A stretch of 64,000 nt of DNA from Companilactobacillus paralimentarius DSM 13238 = JCM 10415 (GCF_001434985.1 NZ_AZES01000026.1:1-64000), one strand, 5' to 3'; shown: positions 1 through 9,448, counted from the first letter of the stretch. Program-made: numbers and translations. The notes: generated by a model not told the origin, from the letters alone.

Positions 1-33
1 TTACCAATCGAATAAGAGAGTTGCAACCCTTTT

Positions 34-420
34 TTACAAAAAAGTTGTATTTTTTCGTTTTTTTTCTGAAATCAGCGCCATTGCACTGTTTACCCAGCCA
101 TTTTTCTCCTTAGCAATGGTTTTATATCCAATCTTATCACGATAATCCGTCCAAAAATGCTTATGTAAAATGGGGCGTCCTACCTTTTCAGGATTCAAAG
201 CTCTTGTAGATAAACTGATTTTTTGATTATATTCATCAATCCCCATTACTACTACTTGAACTTCATCGCCTATTTTATATCTTTCTTCTATATTAGAAAC
301 AAATCCATGTTTTAATTCTGAAATGTGAATTAGCCCTTGATGCGTGCTATCCAATTTAACGAACACACCGTAAGATTGAATTCCTGAAATGGTTCCAGTA
401 AGTTTATCTCCTATTCTCAT
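34..420 (-). CDS. S1 RNA-binding domain protein (YugI/CvfD-like)
   Basis: A 128-residue protein with one S1 OB-fold domain over about residues 1-72 (MRIGDKLTGTISGIQSYGVF, then GLIHISEL and KISLSTRAL). This is the layout of the small YugI/general stress protein 13/CvfD family, which binds RNA and associates with ribosomes. The remaining 55 residues form the family's conserved aromatic and basic tail (HKHFWTDYRDKIGYKTIAKE). The ATG has AAGGTGG about 8 nt upstream. It stands alone on the minus strand, and its promoter region faces the reductase gene. Family is well supported; target RNA unknown. Confidence 0.85.
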   Translation of the reverse strand: MRIGDKLTGTISGIQSYGVFVKLDSTHQGLIHISELKHGFVSNIEERYKIGDEVQVVVMGIDEYNQKISLSTRALNPEKVGRPILHKHFWTDYRDKIGYKTIAKEKNGWVNSAMALISEKKRKNTTFL

Positions 421-498
421 TAATTTTCCACCTTTTTAGATTCTAAATATGTAACAATGTATCTATAGATTATATAACAGAAAATGGTGACTAAGATT

Positions 499-1494
499 AT
501 GAATGATAAAATTTATGACATTTCAATCATTGGTGGTGGCCCTGCAGGTATGTTTGCTGCCTATTATGCACGATTACGTAATTTGAACGTATCTCTAATT
601 GAAAGCTTACCTAAATTAGGTGGTCAACCTGAAACATTATATGCGCAAAAGCATATTTATGATGTGGCAGCCTTACCTAAGATATCAGGTACTGATCTCA
701 TTAAACAACTAACTACTCAGCTCAACACTTTGGATTGTGATAAGTATCTAAGTACTTCTGTTTCTTCTATAGATAGAAATGAAGACGATACTTGGACTAT
801 TAAGACCAATAAGGGAGAGATTACTTCAAAAGCAATCATCATTGCTATTGGTAATGGTGCTTTCGAACCACGTAAACTAACGTTTGAATATGATCAATCA
901 CTTGAAACAAACAATTTAAGTTACTTTGTTAATGACATTGAAGATTATATAGGAAAAGATGTCTTAGTCGCTGGTGGCGGCGACTCTGCTGTTGACTGGG
1001 CGATTGATCTTAGTAAGATTGCTAAGCATACATCCCTTATTCATAGAAGAAACAAATATCGTGCAATGGAATCAAGTGTTGAAAAGTTAAATACTTCTGC
1101 CGTTGAACAATTGAATCCTTTTATCATTAAAGAGGTTAACTACAATCCTGACAATCATCAAAAAATTGACGTAACTCTTAAAATGGTTAAATCAGATGAA
1201 ATTAAAACTGTCACTGCTGATAAGCTCCTCGTTAACTATGGTTTTGTGTCTGATTCACGTGTCCTTCGTGATTGGAATATTGATCTACAGGGACCCTTTG
1301 TCAAAGTATCGCAAGAAATGGAAACTAATCTCCCCAATGTTTTTGCAATTGGCGATATTGTAACTTACCCAGGTAAACTACAATTGATCACAACAGCCTT
1401 TGCCGAAGGTCCTATTGCAGTAACCAAGGCTCTTCGTAATCTGTACCCTGATAGAAACTACTTTGAGCACAGTACTTCTATTTTTGAAAAATAA
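499..1494 (+). CDS. Ferredoxin/flavodoxin-NADP+ reductase, TrxB-like (type 2)
   Basis: FAD- and NADPH-binding oxidoreductase of about 331 residues. The N-terminal GGGPAG binds FAD, a second dinucleotide motif (VAGGGDSAVDWA) near residue 160 binds NADPH, and FAIGDIVTYPGKLQLI near the C-terminus closes the FAD site. The redox CxxC of true thioredoxin reductase is absent, which points to the ferredoxin-NADP reductase branch common in Bacilli. Two in-frame ATGs exist; I chose 499 because GGTGA sits 8 nt before it, while the ATG at 484 overlaps that site and has none of its own. Single-gene unit. Confidence 0.85.
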   Translation: MNDKIYDISIIGGGPAGMFAAYYARLRNLNVSLIESLPKLGGQPETLYAQKHIYDVAALPKISGTDLIKQLTTQLNTLDCDKYLSTSVSSIDRNEDDTWTIKTNKGEITSKAIIIAIGNGAFEPRKLTFEYDQSLETNNLSYFVNDIEDYIGKDVLVAGGGDSAVDWAIDLSKIAKHTSLIHRRNKYRAMESSVEKLNTSAVEQLNPFIIKEVNYNPDNHQKIDVTLKMVKSDEIKTVTADKLLVNYGFVSDSRVLRDWNIDLQGPFVKVSQEMETNLPNVFAIGDIVTYPGKLQLITTAFAEGPIAVTKALRNLYPDRNYFEHSTSIFEK

Positions 1495-1575
1495 CATTAA
1501 ATTTAGAAAATATTAAAGCTAATTTTAAGTTATGCTAGTATAATGAAAACTAATTTGAATTCTGGAGTTGATTGA

Positions 1576-2229
1576 TTGAGTTACGTAATGAGTCTGGTCG
1601 ATTTCATTTTGCATATTGATAGTCATATGGTCAATATTGTAAATAATTTCGGCCTTTGGACATATTTAATCATGTTCCTTATCATTTTCATTGAAACCGG
1701 TGTGGTTATTTTACCTTTCCTTCCTGGTGATTCCCTGATTTTTGCAGCAATGGCTTTAGCAGCTAATCCAAAGTATGGATTATCAACTTGGTTGTTATTC
1801 ATCATTTTCTTAGCTGCCGCGGTCTTGGGAGATTCGATGAACTATGAGATTGGTGAACATTTTGGACAGTTTGCGACGGAGAATAAATACCTTAGTAAGC
1901 TGATTAATAAAGAGCATCTGCATGATGCACATATCTTCTTTCAAAAACATGGTGGTAAAACCATTGCGATTGGAAGATTCATTCCACTAATTAGAACTTT
2001 TGTTCCTTTCGTTGCTGGGAGTGGAACCATGCACTATCGAACTTTCCTGAAGTTTAATTTTATTGGTGCCTTCTTGTGGGTCTTGGTTTGTTCTATTGCT
2101 GGACATCTATTCGGTAATATTCCCGCAGTTCAAGAACACTTCTCAATGATCATCCTTGGTATTATCTTGGTATCATTGATTCCTGTATTGATCACCGCAC
2201 TTAAAAATCGCAGAAAAAAAAGAGCTTAA
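1576..2229 (+). CDS. DedA family membrane protein
   Basis: A 217-residue polytopic membrane protein of the DedA/SNARE-associated family. Visible family features are FIETGVVILPFLPGDSLIF near residues 40-55, the GRFIPLIRTFVPFVAG block near 137-152, and several hydrophobic spans. DedA proteins are implicated in undecaprenyl-phosphate or phospholipid translocation and membrane homeostasis. The start is TTG, supported by GGAG 8 nt upstream and no better ATG before the first membrane segment. Its last codons form the left arm of a bidirectional terminator. Confidence 0.9.
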   Translation: MSYVMSLVDFILHIDSHMVNIVNNFGLWTYLIMFLIIFIETGVVILPFLPGDSLIFAAMALAANPKYGLSTWLLFIIFLAAAVLGDSMNYEIGEHFGQFATENKYLSKLINKEHLHDAHIFFQKHGGKTIAIGRFIPLIRTFVPFVAGSGTMHYRTFLKFNFIGAFLWVLVCSIAGHLFGNIPAVQEHFSMIILGIILVSLIPVLITALKNRRKKRA

Positions 2230-2256
2230 GACAAAACGTCTTAGGCTCTTTTTCTT
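2211..2256. terminator. Bidirectional intrinsic terminator (DedA / TIGR01906 gene)
   Basis: Stem AGAGCTTAAGAC (2221-2232) pairs with GTCTTAGGCTCT (2238-2249) around a short A-rich loop. A run of A's lies on the left and of T's on the right, so both convergent genes can terminate here. Confidence 0.85.
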
Positions 2257-2840
2257 GCTTCCCAAAAATTAAGTCCTTCAAAAAGGATAAAGAATAGTAC
2301 AAAGCATTGCGTAAAGAATTCTTCCGGCAGGATATTGATAACAGGGTCACGTCCCGGATCGAATAACCAATCACTATTGCGAAACAAGACTTCATGAAAA
2401 ATCACGAAAAATCCATCGAAATCAATCAACATTAACAAAGCCAGTATGATTCCCAGAATACCAATCCAGAGAAAAACCTTATTAAAATGAGCTCGTATCT
2501 TACCAAATTTAACCACTAGTAATCCTGAAATAATCCAGACACCAAAATTTAGCATAAAGAGTTTTTTACAATCTTCAAAATGCAGCCTACCTGCTGGTGA
2601 AGAGATAAAATTACTCAAATGAAAATTCCAATTAAATGGATTGATCAAGTAATTCATCATTTGAGCATAATTTTTATAAACTGTTCCGTAATCCATATTT
2701 ACCAAAGAATCCAAATTGTAGAATCTAATATTGATAGCAAATAAAAAATAGCTGGCAAAAATTGTTACTGTAATTGCCGTTGTCAAAATGAAAAGCGCTA
2801 AAGCAGCCGTGTAAAAGCCATCCTTTTGCGTATTAGACAT
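2241..2840 (-). CDS. TIGR01906-type integral membrane protein
   Basis: A 199-residue protein with about four membrane spans (residues 12-35, 100-115, 125-142, 175-192) and extracytoplasmic-looking loops. The arrangement (NIRFYNLDSLVNMDYGTVYKNYAQMMNYL early, LPEEFFTQCF late) matches a Bacilli membrane family of unknown function usually found downstream of the NagD-like HAD gene, as here. It overlaps that gene by 8 nt, so the two are translationally linked. Last gene of the minus-strand operon that begins near 6487. Confidence 0.75.
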   Translation of the reverse strand: MSNTQKDGFYTAALALFILTTAITVTIFASYFLFAINIRFYNLDSLVNMDYGTVYKNYAQMMNYLINPFNWNFHLSNFISSPAGRLHFEDCKKLFMLNFGVWIISGLLVVKFGKIRAHFNKVFLWIGILGIILALLMLIDFDGFFVIFHEVLFRNSDWLFDPGRDPVINILPEEFFTQCFVLFFILFEGLNFWEARKRA

Positions 2841-3609
2841 CCCACTTGTCCAAACTTTCTACTTCATGAGTAGGTTTGATCTCTTGTTTAGCAATATCCT
2901 CATGTGTACTTACACCTGTATAAACCAATAGAGTATCTACATTTGCGTTGATTCCACACTTAATATCAGTATTGTAATTGTCTCCTACCATCAAAGCTGT
3001 CTTAGGATCAAAATTTTTAGCTTTAGCAGCAAAATCCATAATGTCTCGTTCTGGTTTACCGATGTACTTAGCTTTTTGTTGAGTAGACGTTTCAACTAGT
3101 GAAATCACAGAACCAGCTCCAGGAACTAGTCCACGTTCATTAGGCAAGTTAGTATCTGCATTAGTTCCAATAAAGAATGCTCCACGCTTAATAGCCAAAG
3201 TAGCTAACTCAAACTTATGGTATGTAACATCATAATCCAATCCTACAATAACCACATCCGGATTAGTCTCATTCAACTTGATGCCAGTACCAAAGACTGC
3301 ACTCTTTAAACCGTATTCTCCAACCACATAAGCTGAATGGTTCTTTACATCATCATCAAACATATTCTTAACGTAAGCTGCCGTAGCAAGTGATGGTGTT
3401 ACCACTTGATCTGCCCTTGCAGAAATTTGGTGGTTATTAGTTAAATTATCTGCCACTTGTTGTGGTGTTTTAGTTGTATTATTTGTTAAAAAATAATAAT
3501 CAATTCCCTTAGCGTTCAAATTATCGATAAACACTTTAGCTTCTGGAATCTTATCTTTTCCGCGATACATTGTTCCATCTAAATCAATTAAATATGTTTG
3601 ATACTTCAT
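2833..3609 (-). CDS. HAD-superfamily phosphatase, NagD/YutF type (TIGR01457)
   Basis: A 258-residue class IIA HAD hydrolase. Motif I is DLDGTMYRG (residues 9-17), motif II the Thr/Asn block FLTNNTTKTP, motif III the Lys in KYIGKPERDIMDFA, and motif IV MVGDNYNTDI. The large C2-type cap between motifs II and III defines the NagD group, which dephosphorylates small sugar or nucleoside phosphates. The physiological substrate cannot be read from sequence. The start overlaps the yutD stop as ATGA. Confidence 0.88.
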   Translation of the reverse strand: MKYQTYLIDLDGTMYRGKDKIPEAKVFIDNLNAKGIDYYFLTNNTTKTPQQVADNLTNNHQISARADQVVTPSLATAAYVKNMFDDDVKNHSAYVVGEYGLKSAVFGTGIKLNETNPDVVIVGLDYDVTYHKFELATLAIKRGAFFIGTNADTNLPNERGLVPGAGSVISLVETSTQQKAKYIGKPERDIMDFAAKAKNFDPKTALMVGDNYNTDIKCGINANVDTLLVYTGVSTHEDIAKQEIKPTHEVESLDKWDV

Positions 3610-4157
3610 TTATTCGTTTCACCTATTTTTCTAATTTTAAAAGTCTTTTTAGCCGTTGTTTTTCTTACTCGACGTTTAGAGACTTTATTTTTTTTCTTCT
3701 GACCATTAACGTTATTCTTCGAATTATTATTATTCGAATTATTAGAATGCTTCGTTTTATTATTACGAGTATGAAATTTATGATTAGACTTATTATTACG
3801 ACGTCCATTTTTTAATGGTGCTTTCTTGACCTTTTCTAGTACAAAATAAGCACAGCCAAAATTACAGTACTCTAGTAAGTAATCTTCTAAATAGGAGATT
3901 CTGGTATCTAGAGTACTTTCTTTTCTTCCATCTTCATAAAAGCCTTTAAATCTTAATTGATCATAACCCCAGTCGCCGACAATATAATCGTATTTATCTA
4001 AGACATTGTTATATCTCTCTTCAATACGTTCTTTGCTAAAACCATCGTCGTGATCTTCAACGATTCTGTACTGGGTTTTATTAATCGTAATTAGGTTATC
4101 AGCCAGAACAATAACATCAGCTAATTTGGTTGTGGTATTATTCTCAACTTCCTGCAA
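3606..4157 (-). CDS. yutD: YutD family protein with long basic Asn/Lys tail
   Basis: The first roughly 110 residues match the Bacilli YutD (DUF1027) family: TKLADVIVLADNLITINKTQYRIVEDHDDGFSKERIEERYN followed by YDYIVGDWGYDQLRFKGFY. The last 70 or so residues are low-complexity and rich in Lys, Arg, Asn and Ser, ending in several KKK/RKT clusters; this suggests nucleic-acid or ribosome contact. Start is TTG with GAGGTGA just upstream, inside the end of the 5'-nucleotidase gene. Function unknown; the genomic neighbours are those of the Bacillus yutDEF region. Confidence 0.8.
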   Translation of the reverse strand: MQEVENNTTTKLADVIVLADNLITINKTQYRIVEDHDDGFSKERIEERYNNVLDKYDYIVGDWGYDQLRFKGFYEDGRKESTLDTRISYLEDYLLEYCNFGCAYFVLEKVKKAPLKNGRRNNKSNHKFHTRNNKTKHSNNSNNNNSKNNVNGQKKKNKVSKRRVRKTTAKKTFKIRKIGETNK

Positions 4158-4166
4158 ACAATCACC

Positions 4167-5534
4167 TCAAATCGGATATTTTTTCCCTAAATATTCACCA
4201 AAAACATTTCTTAAAAACTTAGGATACATAATTTTGTTCTTACCTGCTACCTCTATAGAAGGAAAATACGGAACAAATAAGTAATGATCCAATAAAGCTA
4301 AAGTATACTCTTGATTCTTATTTAATTCTTGACCATTTATATATACATTACGTTTATCATCAATCTTAATGCCTCGATAAATGAGTTCGCCAAATATCTT
4401 ACCACGAAATCCCATTCCCTTTTGTTGATGCGTCCGCAAATACAAACGATTCTTTTCCATTTCCATTACTAGGCGCCAAACATTATCACCTGTCATAGTT
4501 GTTCTCATTACATGGATTGCATGTGGCAAAATATCATGTAAATTTTTCTCAGTAATTATACCTTTAGGTAAATCCTTCAAAAATAAACCTGAGCTTAAAA
4601 TGGCTACTTCAGCATCAGCATATTCTTGTACCGCTGTTAAAGCCTCTTGAATAATCGAATGGTCTGCATGATAATCACTGCTCAAAGTAACTGGCAAATT
4701 TGCAACTTGTCTTTGATTCAACAATTCTTCACCTTTATCATATTGTGCTTTAATCCAGGCAGCATCAGTGTCCAATACTTTCATGGATGAAGTTGGTGTA
4801 GTAAAGGCGTCCTTTTTAATTACATGTTTATCCTGATTCAACTCTAAATTAATAGTCCCTACATTTTGACCGTATTTACCAGCCGCTGCTAGCAAAACGC
4901 CATTGTCCATTTCTCCCTTAGGAAAAAGGTGATGGGTATGAGATCCGATAATCACATCAATTTCAGGATGCTTACTGGCAATCAATCGATCCATGGAAAC
5001 TCCTAAATGCGATAAGAGAACAATCACATCACAGTCTTTCACATCCTGTAGAACTTTGGGCAACATATCTTGTATTAAACGAATATCCCAGTTTAATAAT
5101 GGATAAGTCAAAATAAATGGCGCCGTCAAACCGATCACACCAATTTTTGTACGAGATTTAGTTGTAAAAATTTTCGATTGCACAGCAAAATCAGCCAATT
5201 TGCCAGTTTTCTCTTCATATAAGTTACCTAAAATAACTGGAAAATTAGCATGGTCGTACAAATGTTCCAATTCTTCATGACTATTACCCAACCCTTCATT
5301 ATTACCAATTGTAGCCGCATCATAATGAAGTGGATTCATCCAAGCAATATTAGCTTGACCATTAGTTGCTTCACTTAAAGGATGAGCTCGATCCATTGCA
5401 TCCCCGATATCAAATAAATAAAAATCATCGGCAGTACTATTTTGACGAGTCTGCTCAATAAAACGAGATACTCGAGGAAAGTTTTCGAAGTGAGAATGCA
5501 GATCATTAGTATGAACTATTTGAATTTTTTCCAT
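4167..5534 (-). CDS. 5'-nucleotidase / UDP-sugar hydrolase family metallophosphoesterase (YunD-like)
   Basis: A 455-residue cytoplasmic member of the UshA/5'-nucleotidase family. The N-terminal metallophosphoesterase domain shows HTNDLHSHF (residues 8-16), DIGDAMDR, IGNNEG, LLSHLGVSMD and GSHTHH. The C-terminal half is the 5'-nucleotidase substrate domain (GLFLKDLPKGIITEKNLHDILPHAIHV). The usual GNHE is GNNE here, as I expect for YunD-type members. No signal peptide, unlike secreted UshA. Six bases separate it from the upstream phosphoesterase gene. Confidence 0.85.
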   Translation of the reverse strand: MEKIQIVHTNDLHSHFENFPRVSRFIEQTRQNSTADDFYLFDIGDAMDRAHPLSEATNGQANIAWMNPLHYDAATIGNNEGLGNSHEELEHLYDHANFPVILGNLYEEKTGKLADFAVQSKIFTTKSRTKIGVIGLTAPFILTYPLLNWDIRLIQDMLPKVLQDVKDCDVIVLLSHLGVSMDRLIASKHPEIDVIIGSHTHHLFPKGEMDNGVLLAAAGKYGQNVGTINLELNQDKHVIKKDAFTTPTSSMKVLDTDAAWIKAQYDKGEELLNQRQVANLPVTLSSDYHADHSIIQEALTAVQEYADAEVAILSSGLFLKDLPKGIITEKNLHDILPHAIHVMRTTMTGDNVWRLVMEMEKNRLYLRTHQQKGMGFRGKIFGELIYRGIKIDDKRNVYINGQELNKNQEYTLALLDHYLFVPYFPSIEVAGKNKIMYPKFLRNVFGEYLGKKYPI

Positions 5535-5540
5535 GGTAAC

Positions 5541-6152
5541 CTACTTTCTTTCCATCTTTGCTAACTCTTTTTTCTTCTTATCATACATTTCTAGGATCTC
5601 TTCCCCACGTAATGGTGAGCCCCAAGGTAAATCCTCAGATAATAGATCACGTTCAGGTGCATCAACTCCGACATTGATATTTTCTGGAATTGGTACAGAA
5701 TAATGATGAATGTGTCCATGCAAATTAATTATTTTATCAACTTTTCCCAATAACATTGGATAATGCGTACAATAAAATTGATGGTGATCAAACTTCAACA
5801 ATGAGCCGACATCTTCGAACTCATATTTAGACTTACCATCAGCCATTGTCACGTTATGTTTATCAATAAATTTGAAAAGTGAACGATAATCGTGGTTTCC
5901 TTTAATCAGGGTTATGTGACCGTTCAATTGACGTAATATATCATAAGTCTCTTGATCAGTTGGATAATCCTGTGGACGCATCGAAATATCACCCAGATGA
6001 TAAACACGGTCATTATCATCGACACGTGCATTCCAAGCATCAATCATTGCCTGATTCATTTCGTCAACATTACCGAAATGTCTTGGCGCAAAGTTATTTG
6101 GTTCTAATAATTGATAATGATAAAAGTGTGTATCTGCTATAAAGTAATTCAT
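5541..6152 (-). CDS. Calcineurin-like metallophosphoesterase
   Basis: A 203-residue single-domain phosphoesterase with the full metal-site series: DTHFYHY (residues 6-12), GDISMRP, GNHDYRS, THYPM and HGHIHHY. Size and motif spacing fit the small YfcE-like or phage-type group; the substrate is not evident. Its ATG overlaps the stop of the upstream gene by one base (TAATG), so coupled translation is likely. Confidence 0.82.
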   Translation of the reverse strand: MNYFIADTHFYHYQLLEPNNFAPRHFGNVDEMNQAMIDAWNARVDDNDRVYHLGDISMRPQDYPTDQETYDILRQLNGHITLIKGNHDYRSLFKFIDKHNVTMADGKSKYEFEDVGSLLKFDHHQFYCTHYPMLLGKVDKIINLHGHIHHYSVPIPENINVGVDAPERDLLSEDLPWGSPLRGEEILEMYDKKKKELAKMERK

Positions 6153-6487
6153 TATTCAGCGTTATCATCCTTTGAAATTATTTTATTTGCTTTAAGGATT
6201 TCATTGAAGGCATCTTGAATCTTACCTTCTGGTTTCTTATATTCAACCCATTCTGTCAAATCCATCGGTGGAACTGTATAATTTTCGTTAACATAGTCTT
6301 CATAGACTTGCACAGCTGATGAGTGTGGGATATTAAGTTTTAAGATTCTAACTTCTTTGATCATTCCTAATTCAGCGGCCTTTTCAGCACGACCATTCAT
6401 GACGATATTAGCAAGCTCATAATACTTAGTCCCATCATTACGAGTTATTTGTTCAATAATATCGAGTGTTTGCTTTTCATTATCCAT
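6152..6487 (-). CDS. Conserved-looking small acidic protein, function unknown
   Basis: A 111-residue soluble protein that I do not recognise. It is compact and charged, with a block reading NGRAEKAAELGMIKEVRILKLNIPHSSA in the middle and an acidic C-terminus. It has a good start (ATG with GAGGTAG upstream) and is the first gene of the six-gene minus-strand operon, so it is very probably real. No membrane segment, signal peptide or nucleotide-binding motif is visible. Confidence 0.6.
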   Translation of the reverse strand: MDNEKQTLDIIEQITRNDGTKYYELANIVMNGRAEKAAELGMIKEVRILKLNIPHSSAVQVYEDYVNENYTVPPMDLTEWVEYKKPEGKIQDAFNEILKANKIISKDDNAE

Positions 6488-6553
6488 TTGTTACTACCTC
6501 ACATTTCACTACTTATTTTAGTATATAATATCTAAAAAGTTAGGGAGTTAATT

Positions 6554-7984
6554 ATGATTTCAAAAAGTTTCAATCTTTTCAAAATATCATTGGCACTGCT
6601 ACTTTTCTTCTTTGCTAGTGGATTTACCGTTATCGGTCACCGTGGTGATCCAATCAATGCCCCCGAAGAAACCTTTGAAAGTTTCGATAAAGCTTTTGCG
6701 GAAGGCGCTGATTACGTTGAACTAGATATTCATGTTTCTAAAGACAACGTCTTAGTTGTTTCACACGATCGAGACTTAGAACGTGTCACAGGAACTTCTG
6801 CTATTGTATCGCAACACAATTTTTCAGATCTGGCTTCACTAAAACAAAAAAATGGTGAATCAATTCATAGTTTGAATCAGGTCTTCGAACACTACAAGAA
6901 TAACCCTAAGGCTAAATTCCTCATTGAAACAAAGAAAACCAAAAAAGGTAATCCTCAAAATATGGAAGCCCTACTCAAACAAGTTATCGATCAATATGGT
7001 ATGCAAGACCGCGTTATGTTCCATTCATTTTCCACTAAGAGTTTGGAAAACGAAGCTCAATTAATGCCGAACATCCCTCGTATCTTTATTGCCGGAACAA
7101 TCAAGCGTGTCAATTTTGACATTTTACAGTATGTCACCGGCGTTAATCTATCTTCCACTATCGTTACTCCTGAAATAATCAATACAATGCACTACATGGG
7201 CAAAAGTGTTTATGTTTGGGATGAAATGAATGAAAGTCCTAAAAAATGGAATACTTTGATCAATATGCCAATTGATGGTGTCGTCACTAATTATCCTGCA
7301 ACTGGTAATGAGTATCGGGAATTAAAGGATAAATCTAAGAGCCAGGTTATCAATCAAAATGTTTATTACATGAGCTCCAAAGAAGAACCTGTTTACGAAA
7401 ATCCCTATCGTTTGATCAAGACTAAGAAAGTGGTTGAGCCGTTAGGTGGTTATCACATTACTAATATCATTAAATCTAATGGTCAAAAGTACGTTCAAAT
7501 AGGCGAAAATGAGTTTGCAAACGCCACCGGTTTTAACTCCGAATACGTTTTAAAAGATTTACGTCAATATTTCGGTGCTAAAGTTATTTATCGCCAACAA
7601 CAGCCTAATAATTTTCTCTATAGCGAACCAGATGACCAGAGCCCAGTTTCTAATCGTATTGAAGCCAACAAACCTGAGAAAATTATTACTATCCAACGCA
7701 CCGGTTCACAGACTTGGTTGAAATTGAAAAATGGCTGGATCAATGCAAAAAATGTTTTAATTCAATTAAATCCTGACAATTACTTAGGCAACGATAGCGA
7801 GCAAAGTTACTACGACTTGCCTCAAGGGCAAAGATTGAAAAACATCGACTTGTTAGAAAATATTTCTTTAGCTAAACCAACAACCGACCAAAAGGTTAAA
7901 AACGCTGATTTACTAAGTGATTTCAATAATTTATTTATTAATTTCTCTTTAAATAATGACAACGATTCCATAAAGAAAATTTAG
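6554..7984 (+). CDS. Glycerophosphodiester phosphodiesterase with C-terminal extension
   Basis: A 476-residue exported or membrane-anchored GDPD. Residues 8-24 form a hydrophobic signal or anchor; the TIM-barrel begins directly after it with GHRGD (28-32, catalytic His29). EET (38-40), VELDIH (Glu56/Asp58 metal ligands) and His71 in SHDRD follow. The enzyme splits glycerophosphodiesters into glycerol-3-phosphate and an alcohol. After about residue 265 comes an extension with beta-rich repeats (NQNVYYMSSKEEPVYENPY, WLKLKNGWINAKNV) resembling SH3/GW-like wall-binding modules. Monocistronic. Confidence 0.85.
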   Translation: MISKSFNLFKISLALLLFFFASGFTVIGHRGDPINAPEETFESFDKAFAEGADYVELDIHVSKDNVLVVSHDRDLERVTGTSAIVSQHNFSDLASLKQKNGESIHSLNQVFEHYKNNPKAKFLIETKKTKKGNPQNMEALLKQVIDQYGMQDRVMFHSFSTKSLENEAQLMPNIPRIFIAGTIKRVNFDILQYVTGVNLSSTIVTPEIINTMHYMGKSVYVWDEMNESPKKWNTLINMPIDGVVTNYPATGNEYRELKDKSKSQVINQNVYYMSSKEEPVYENPYRLIKTKKVVEPLGGYHITNIIKSNGQKYVQIGENEFANATGFNSEYVLKDLRQYFGAKVIYRQQQPNNFLYSEPDDQSPVSNRIEANKPEKIITIQRTGSQTWLKLKNGWINAKNVLIQLNPDNYLGNDSEQSYYDLPQGQRLKNIDLLENISLAKPTTDQKVKNADLLSDFNNLFINFSLNNDNDSIKKI

Positions 7985-8050
7985 GTAAATTAGCCATTAA
8001 TCCAAACCTTTGGTAAAATATATAAAACTTCATGTGGAGGTCAAAGATAC

Positions 8051-9448
8051 ATGTCTATAGATTGGGAAAAAGAAGTTTCACATCGTTCAGATGAATTAAT
8101 CAACGATCTTTCTGAATTAGTAAGTATTGATAGTTCAAGAGATATCGAACATAAAACTAGTGATTTTCCATTAGGACCCGGACCAGCCAAAGCTCTTCAA
8201 ACATTTTTACATTTTGCAGACCGTGATGGTTTCGAAACTAAAAACGTTGACAACTTAGCTGGAAGAATTGAATTTGGTGATGGAGAGGATGCTATCGCCA
8301 TTTTGGGACACGTTGACGTTGTTCCTGAAGGCCCAGGCTGGAATACAGATCCATTTGATCCCGTTATTAAAGACGGAAACTTTTACGCTCGTGGTGCTAG
8401 TGACGATAAGGGCCCTAGTTTGGCTTCCTATTATGCAATGAAGATCATTAAAGAATTGAAACTACCAACATCCAAAAAAGTTCAATTGATCTTAGGAACT
8501 GATGAAGAGAGCGAATGGGTTGGTATCAACCACTATATGGAAAAAGAAACTCTTCCTGAAACAGGTTTTTCTCCTGATGCTGAATTCCCAGCTATCAATG
8601 GTGAAAAGGGTATTGTCTCATTTAGAGTTAACTTCCCTACTCCAAAAATCGTTTTAGTTAAGAGCTTCAATGCTGGTATCAGACCTAATATGGTTCCACA
8701 AAATGCTGAAGCAGAGTTAGATTTGAATTCTATCAAGGCCGAAGAACTAAAAGATAGTTTAAATAATTTCTTGGCTGAAAATAGTGAAGTCAAAGGTAGC
8801 ACAACTACTGAAGACGATACTATCAAAGTACAAATTATCGGTAAGGGTGCACATGCTATGGAACCATTCAATGGTATCAATGCTGCCACTTACTTAGCTA
8901 AATTCTTAACTACTTTAAACCTTAATGATAGCGAAAAGCTATACTTCTCATTCATTGCTAATGATTTACACCTTGATTTTGCAGGCGAACATTTAGGAAT
9001 TGCTAATAAGGATGACGTCATGGGTGAATTAACACTCTCACCTAACATCTATGAATACGACCAAGACCAAGCTAACATTTTATTGAACATTCGTTATCCA
9101 AAGGGTGACAATGGCAACACATTGACTGAAAAGATCAATCAACACTTACCAGAAAATGTTACAGCTGTAATTGAAGGACACAACCAATTGCCTCATTTTA
9201 TTGACGCAGATGATCCTTTAGTTCAAGATTTAGTTGGTGCTTATCGTGATCATACCGACGACCAAACTGAACCATTCACTGTTGGTGGTGGTACTTATGG
9301 TCGAATTTTGAAACATGGAATTGCCTTTGGTGCAATGTTCCCTGGTGACGAAAACGTTATGCATCAACCTAATGAATATATTAATATTGATAAATTATTA
9401 AAAGCCACTGCAATCTATGCAGACGCTATCTACCGCTTGATTAAGTAA
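8051..9448 (+). CDS. pepV: Dipeptidase PepV (M20 family)
   Basis: A 465-residue zinc dipeptidase of the PepV type, hydrolysing a broad range of dipeptides in the cytosol. M20 signatures are GHVDVVPEG (zinc His and Asp), ARGASDDKGPS, GTDEESEW (catalytic Glu pair) and the late MHQPNEYINID. The lid domain between about residues 180 and 380 has the KGAHAMEPFNGINA block typical of PepV. ATG with GGAGGT upstream; a terminator follows directly. Confidence 0.93.
   Translation: MSIDWEKEVSHRSDELINDLSELVSIDSSRDIEHKTSDFPLGPGPAKALQTFLHFADRDGFETKNVDNLAGRIEFGDGEDAIAILGHVDVVPEGPGWNTDPFDPVIKDGNFYARGASDDKGPSLASYYAMKIIKELKLPTSKKVQLILGTDEESEWVGINHYMEKETLPETGFSPDAEFPAINGEKGIVSFRVNFPTPKIVLVKSFNAGIRPNMVPQNAEAELDLNSIKAEELKDSLNNFLAENSEVKGSTTTEDDTIKVQIIGKGAHAMEPFNGINAATYLAKFLTTLNLNDSEKLYFSFIANDLHLDFAGEHLGIANKDDVMGELTLSPNIYEYDQDQANILLNIRYPKGDNGNTLTEKINQHLPENVTAVIEGHNQLPHFIDADDPLVQDLVGAYRDHTDDQTEPFTVGGGTYGRILKHGIAFGAMFPGDENVMHQPNEYINIDKLLKATAIYADAIYRLIK

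Noticed and set aside
2201-2395. Small open frames antisense to real genes, such as this one and many in alaS, groEL and the PBP gene
   Set aside because: They lie wholly or mostly inside well-identified coding sequences, lack ribosome sites and have no recognisable protein features.
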